A stretch of DNA of 8,229 bases, taken from positions 1 through 8,229 of the forward strand of contig JAKMEU010000090.1 of assembly GCA_022425845.1 (NCBI GenBank), written 5' to 3'. The position numbers and the translations under genes were made by a program. Source of the DNA: Luminiphilus sp. (GTDB taxonomy: Bacteria > Pseudomonadota > Gammaproteobacteria > Pseudomonadales > Halieaceae). Each line of letters opens with the position of its first letter. Positions within the stretch are counted from its first letter, which is position 1. Below the pieces are notes generated by a model, which did not search any database, was not told the origin of the DNA, and worked only from the letters and a program-made list of their open reading frames with translations. Below, one piece after another: positions 7,101-8,229 of the stretch.

Positions 7101-7486
7101 TCCAAAGCCTTTCGAAAGACAAGGTCATCAAACACCATGACCCCATCAACAATCCAGAACAGGGGGAAGCGGGTTTCATAGTTTGCATCGATCACCACTT
7201 CTTGCTTGTCTCGATAAACTTTTACGTCTTCCGCGGTGAGGACATAAACCTGTGACGTCTTGAGAAGTTTTCGAATTCTGGTTTTGATCTGTCGCGAGCT
7301 TTGCTGGTTGGGATCGAACTCATCGACGGCTCGCTCCATGATGTCCCTCACCGTCCTGTACTCCAGGTAGGAGGGCGCTATCCGCAGGGCCAGCACTAAC
7401 GCACTGCCAAGCACCAGGATAAAGAAAACAATGCTCCAAAAGGTAAAGCCACCCTGCTTCTTGTACGTCAATGATGATCTTTTCAT
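7097..7486 (-). CDS. DUF4845 small membrane protein of the lepB-rnc operon
   Basis: This is a 129-residue protein of unknown function. Its position between lepB and rnc, its length and its layout match the DUF4845 proteins found there in many gammaproteobacteria (PA0769 in Pseudomonas). It has a short basic N-terminus, KKQGGFTFWS (9-18), one transmembrane segment (about 14-36), then RIAPSYLEYRTVRDIMERA and a soluble region of about 90 residues, probably periplasmic. The KKQGGFTF opening resembles a type IV prepilin leader, but the usual Glu5 is absent (Ser). I chose the ATG at 7486 because AAAGGGG lies 7 bases upstream. A TTG at 7504 overlapping the lepB TGA would add six residues but lacks that support. 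The TGA overlaps the rnc TTG. I have no basis for a biochemical role. Confidence 0.85.
   Translation of the reverse strand: MKRSSLTYKKQGGFTFWSIVFFILVLGSALVLALRIAPSYLEYRTVRDIMERAVDEFDPNQQSSRQIKTRIRKLLKTSQVYVLTAEDVKVYRDKQEVVIDANYETRFPLFWIVDGVMVFDDLVFRKALD
7108..7113 (-). promoter_or_regulatory. Shine-Dalgarno site deciding the TTG start of rnc
   Basis: GAAAGG on the minus strand is 7 bases upstream of the TTG at 7100. It supports the unusual TTG start, which is also needed to reach the full RNase III N-terminus. Confidence 0.6.
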
Positions 7487-7493
7487 CCCTGAT

Positions 7494-7500
7494 CCCCTTT
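7494..7500 (-). promoter_or_regulatory. Shine-Dalgarno site deciding the DUF4845 start
   Basis: AAAGGGG on the minus strand sits 7 bases upstream of the ATG at 7486. It favours this start over the TTG at 7504, which is nearer the lepB stop. Confidence 0.65.
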
Positions 7501-8229
7501 TCAATCAATAGCCCCCACCCGGCCGAATGAAGGAATGGACAACAACGACTCCCAGTGCATCCAGATGGCAACGGCCTGACCCACGATATCCCGCTCGGGC
7601 ACCTGCCCCCAGACCCGACTGTCACTGGAATTATCCCGGTTGTCCCCCATCATAAAGTAGTGACCGGGCTTCACAGTCACGGAAAAATCCCGCGCTGGAC
7701 GACGTTGGTCCACCTGCATAAGGTAACTATCGCCTCCTGCCGACTCAAGCCCCACGGCATAGCGGGATCCGCCTTCAGGGACCGTGGTCAGCCACTCCTG
7801 CGGCACTGGCTCACCGTTGACCGTCAGGGTCTTGCCACGATAGGCAATCCTGTCCCCGGGTGTCCCAATAACTCGCTTTATGTAATACGTATCATTTTTG
7901 TGGGGCGGAAAAAACACCACGACATCACCCCGCTCGGGCTTGCCCAGCTCGACGACCTGCGTTCGGGCCACCGGCAACCTGAGTCCATAGTTAAATTTGT
8001 TAACCAGGATGAAATCCCCCACTTCAAGGGTGGGCACCATCGATGACGAGGGGATCTGAAACGGCTCGTAAAGAAAGGAGCGCAGTACAAATACAAACGC
8101 AAGCAGGGGGAAAAAAGACCGGGCATACTCAACCACGGCCGGCTCGGACGCCGTTTCAGCCAGCGCAGTTCCGTATTTTTTTCCGTCGCTGGTCTCGGGC
8201 TGGTCCCACTTGGGATAACGGCCCTGTAA
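7501..8229 (-). CDS. lepB: Signal peptidase I, 5' end cut off by the window edge
   Basis: LepB is the inner-membrane serine protease that removes signal peptides from exported proteins. The 242 visible residues enter open from the right edge. A GTG at 8136 is an internal valine, not the start, because the frame stays open for 31 more codons. The N-terminal first membrane segment lies outside the window. Visible are a cytoplasmic linker, the second membrane segment (SFFPLLAFVFVLRSFLY), the nucleophile Ser63 in IPSSSMVPTL and the catalytic Lys118 in YYIKRVIG. The GDNRDNSSDSRVWG box and IVGQAVAIW complete the family motifs. The part from the nucleophile to the C-terminus is about 50 residues shorter than in E. 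coli, so the periplasmic domain is of a compact type. The TGA at 7501-7503 is 14 bases from the DUF4845 ATG. By usual order lepA should lie upstream. Confidence 0.96.
   Translation of the reverse strand, partial: LQGRYPKWDQPETSDGKKYGTALAETASEPAVVEYARSFFPLLAFVFVLRSFLYEPFQIPSSSMVPTLEVGDFILVNKFNYGLRLPVARTQVVELGKPERGDVVVFFPPHKNDTYYIKRVIGTPGDRIAYRGKTLTVNGEPVPQEWLTTVPEGGSRYAVGLESAGGDSYLMQVDQRRPARDFSVTVKPGHYFMMGDNRDNSSDSRVWGQVPERDIVGQAVAIWMHWESLLSIPSFGRVGAID

Noticed and set aside
7487..7504. TTG at 7504 as the DUF4845 start
   Set aside because: It overlaps the lepB TGA neatly, but the strong Shine-Dalgarno AAAGGGG is placed for the ATG at 7486.
7501..8136. lepB starting at the GTG at 8136
   Set aside because: The frame remains open to the window edge with a plausible LepB cytoplasmic linker, and a start there would remove the first membrane segment.
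8176..8182. T7 run (plus strand) as a terminator
   Set aside because: It lies inside the lepB frame, encoding Lys-Lys, with no stem before it.

Overview
This window holds nine protein-coding genes, all on the minus strand and packed almost end to end. They read from right to left as lepB (5' end cut off), a DUF4845 membrane protein gene, rnc, era, recO, cysM, relA, mazG and adk (3' end cut off). No RNA gene, mobile element, repeat array or CRISPR was seen. The proteins resemble those of Escherichia coli and Pseudomonas throughout. The lepB-DUF4845-rnc-era-recO order, a synthetase-only RelA and a cysM-relA-mazG group all point to a gammaproteobacterium. A marine Cellvibrionales- or Halieaceae-like lineage is a guess from gene order, not something proven here.

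The right half (about 8229 to 4745) is the classical lepB-rnc-era-recO operon. It covers protein export (signal peptidase I), dsRNA cleavage (RNase III), 30S subunit assembly (Era) and recombination mediation (RecO). Spacing is tight: lepB, DUF4845, rnc, era and recO are separated by 14 bases at most, or overlap. This suggests one transcript with translational coupling. The start of lepB and any operon promoter lie beyond the right edge.

The left half (4698 to 1) is cysM-relA-mazG-adk. A 46-base gap upstream of cysM carries a good -10 hexamer and a 10-bp palindrome, so a second transcript may start here. CysM makes cysteine, RelA makes (p)ppGpp during amino-acid starvation, MazG hydrolyses nucleoside triphosphates and in E. 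coli lowers (p)ppGpp, and Adk balances AMP, ADP and ATP. These jobs meet at nutrient stress and purine-nucleotide balance. A 118-base gap containing a GC-rich hairpin separates mazG from adk.

This is ordinary core-genome DNA, and I found no convincing undescribed system. The points that deserve a second look are the compact gene order (recO directly followed by cysM, and cysM directly by relA), several non-ATG starts in overlapping stop-start pairs, the prepilin-like N-terminus of the DUF4845 protein, and the palindrome upstream of cysM.
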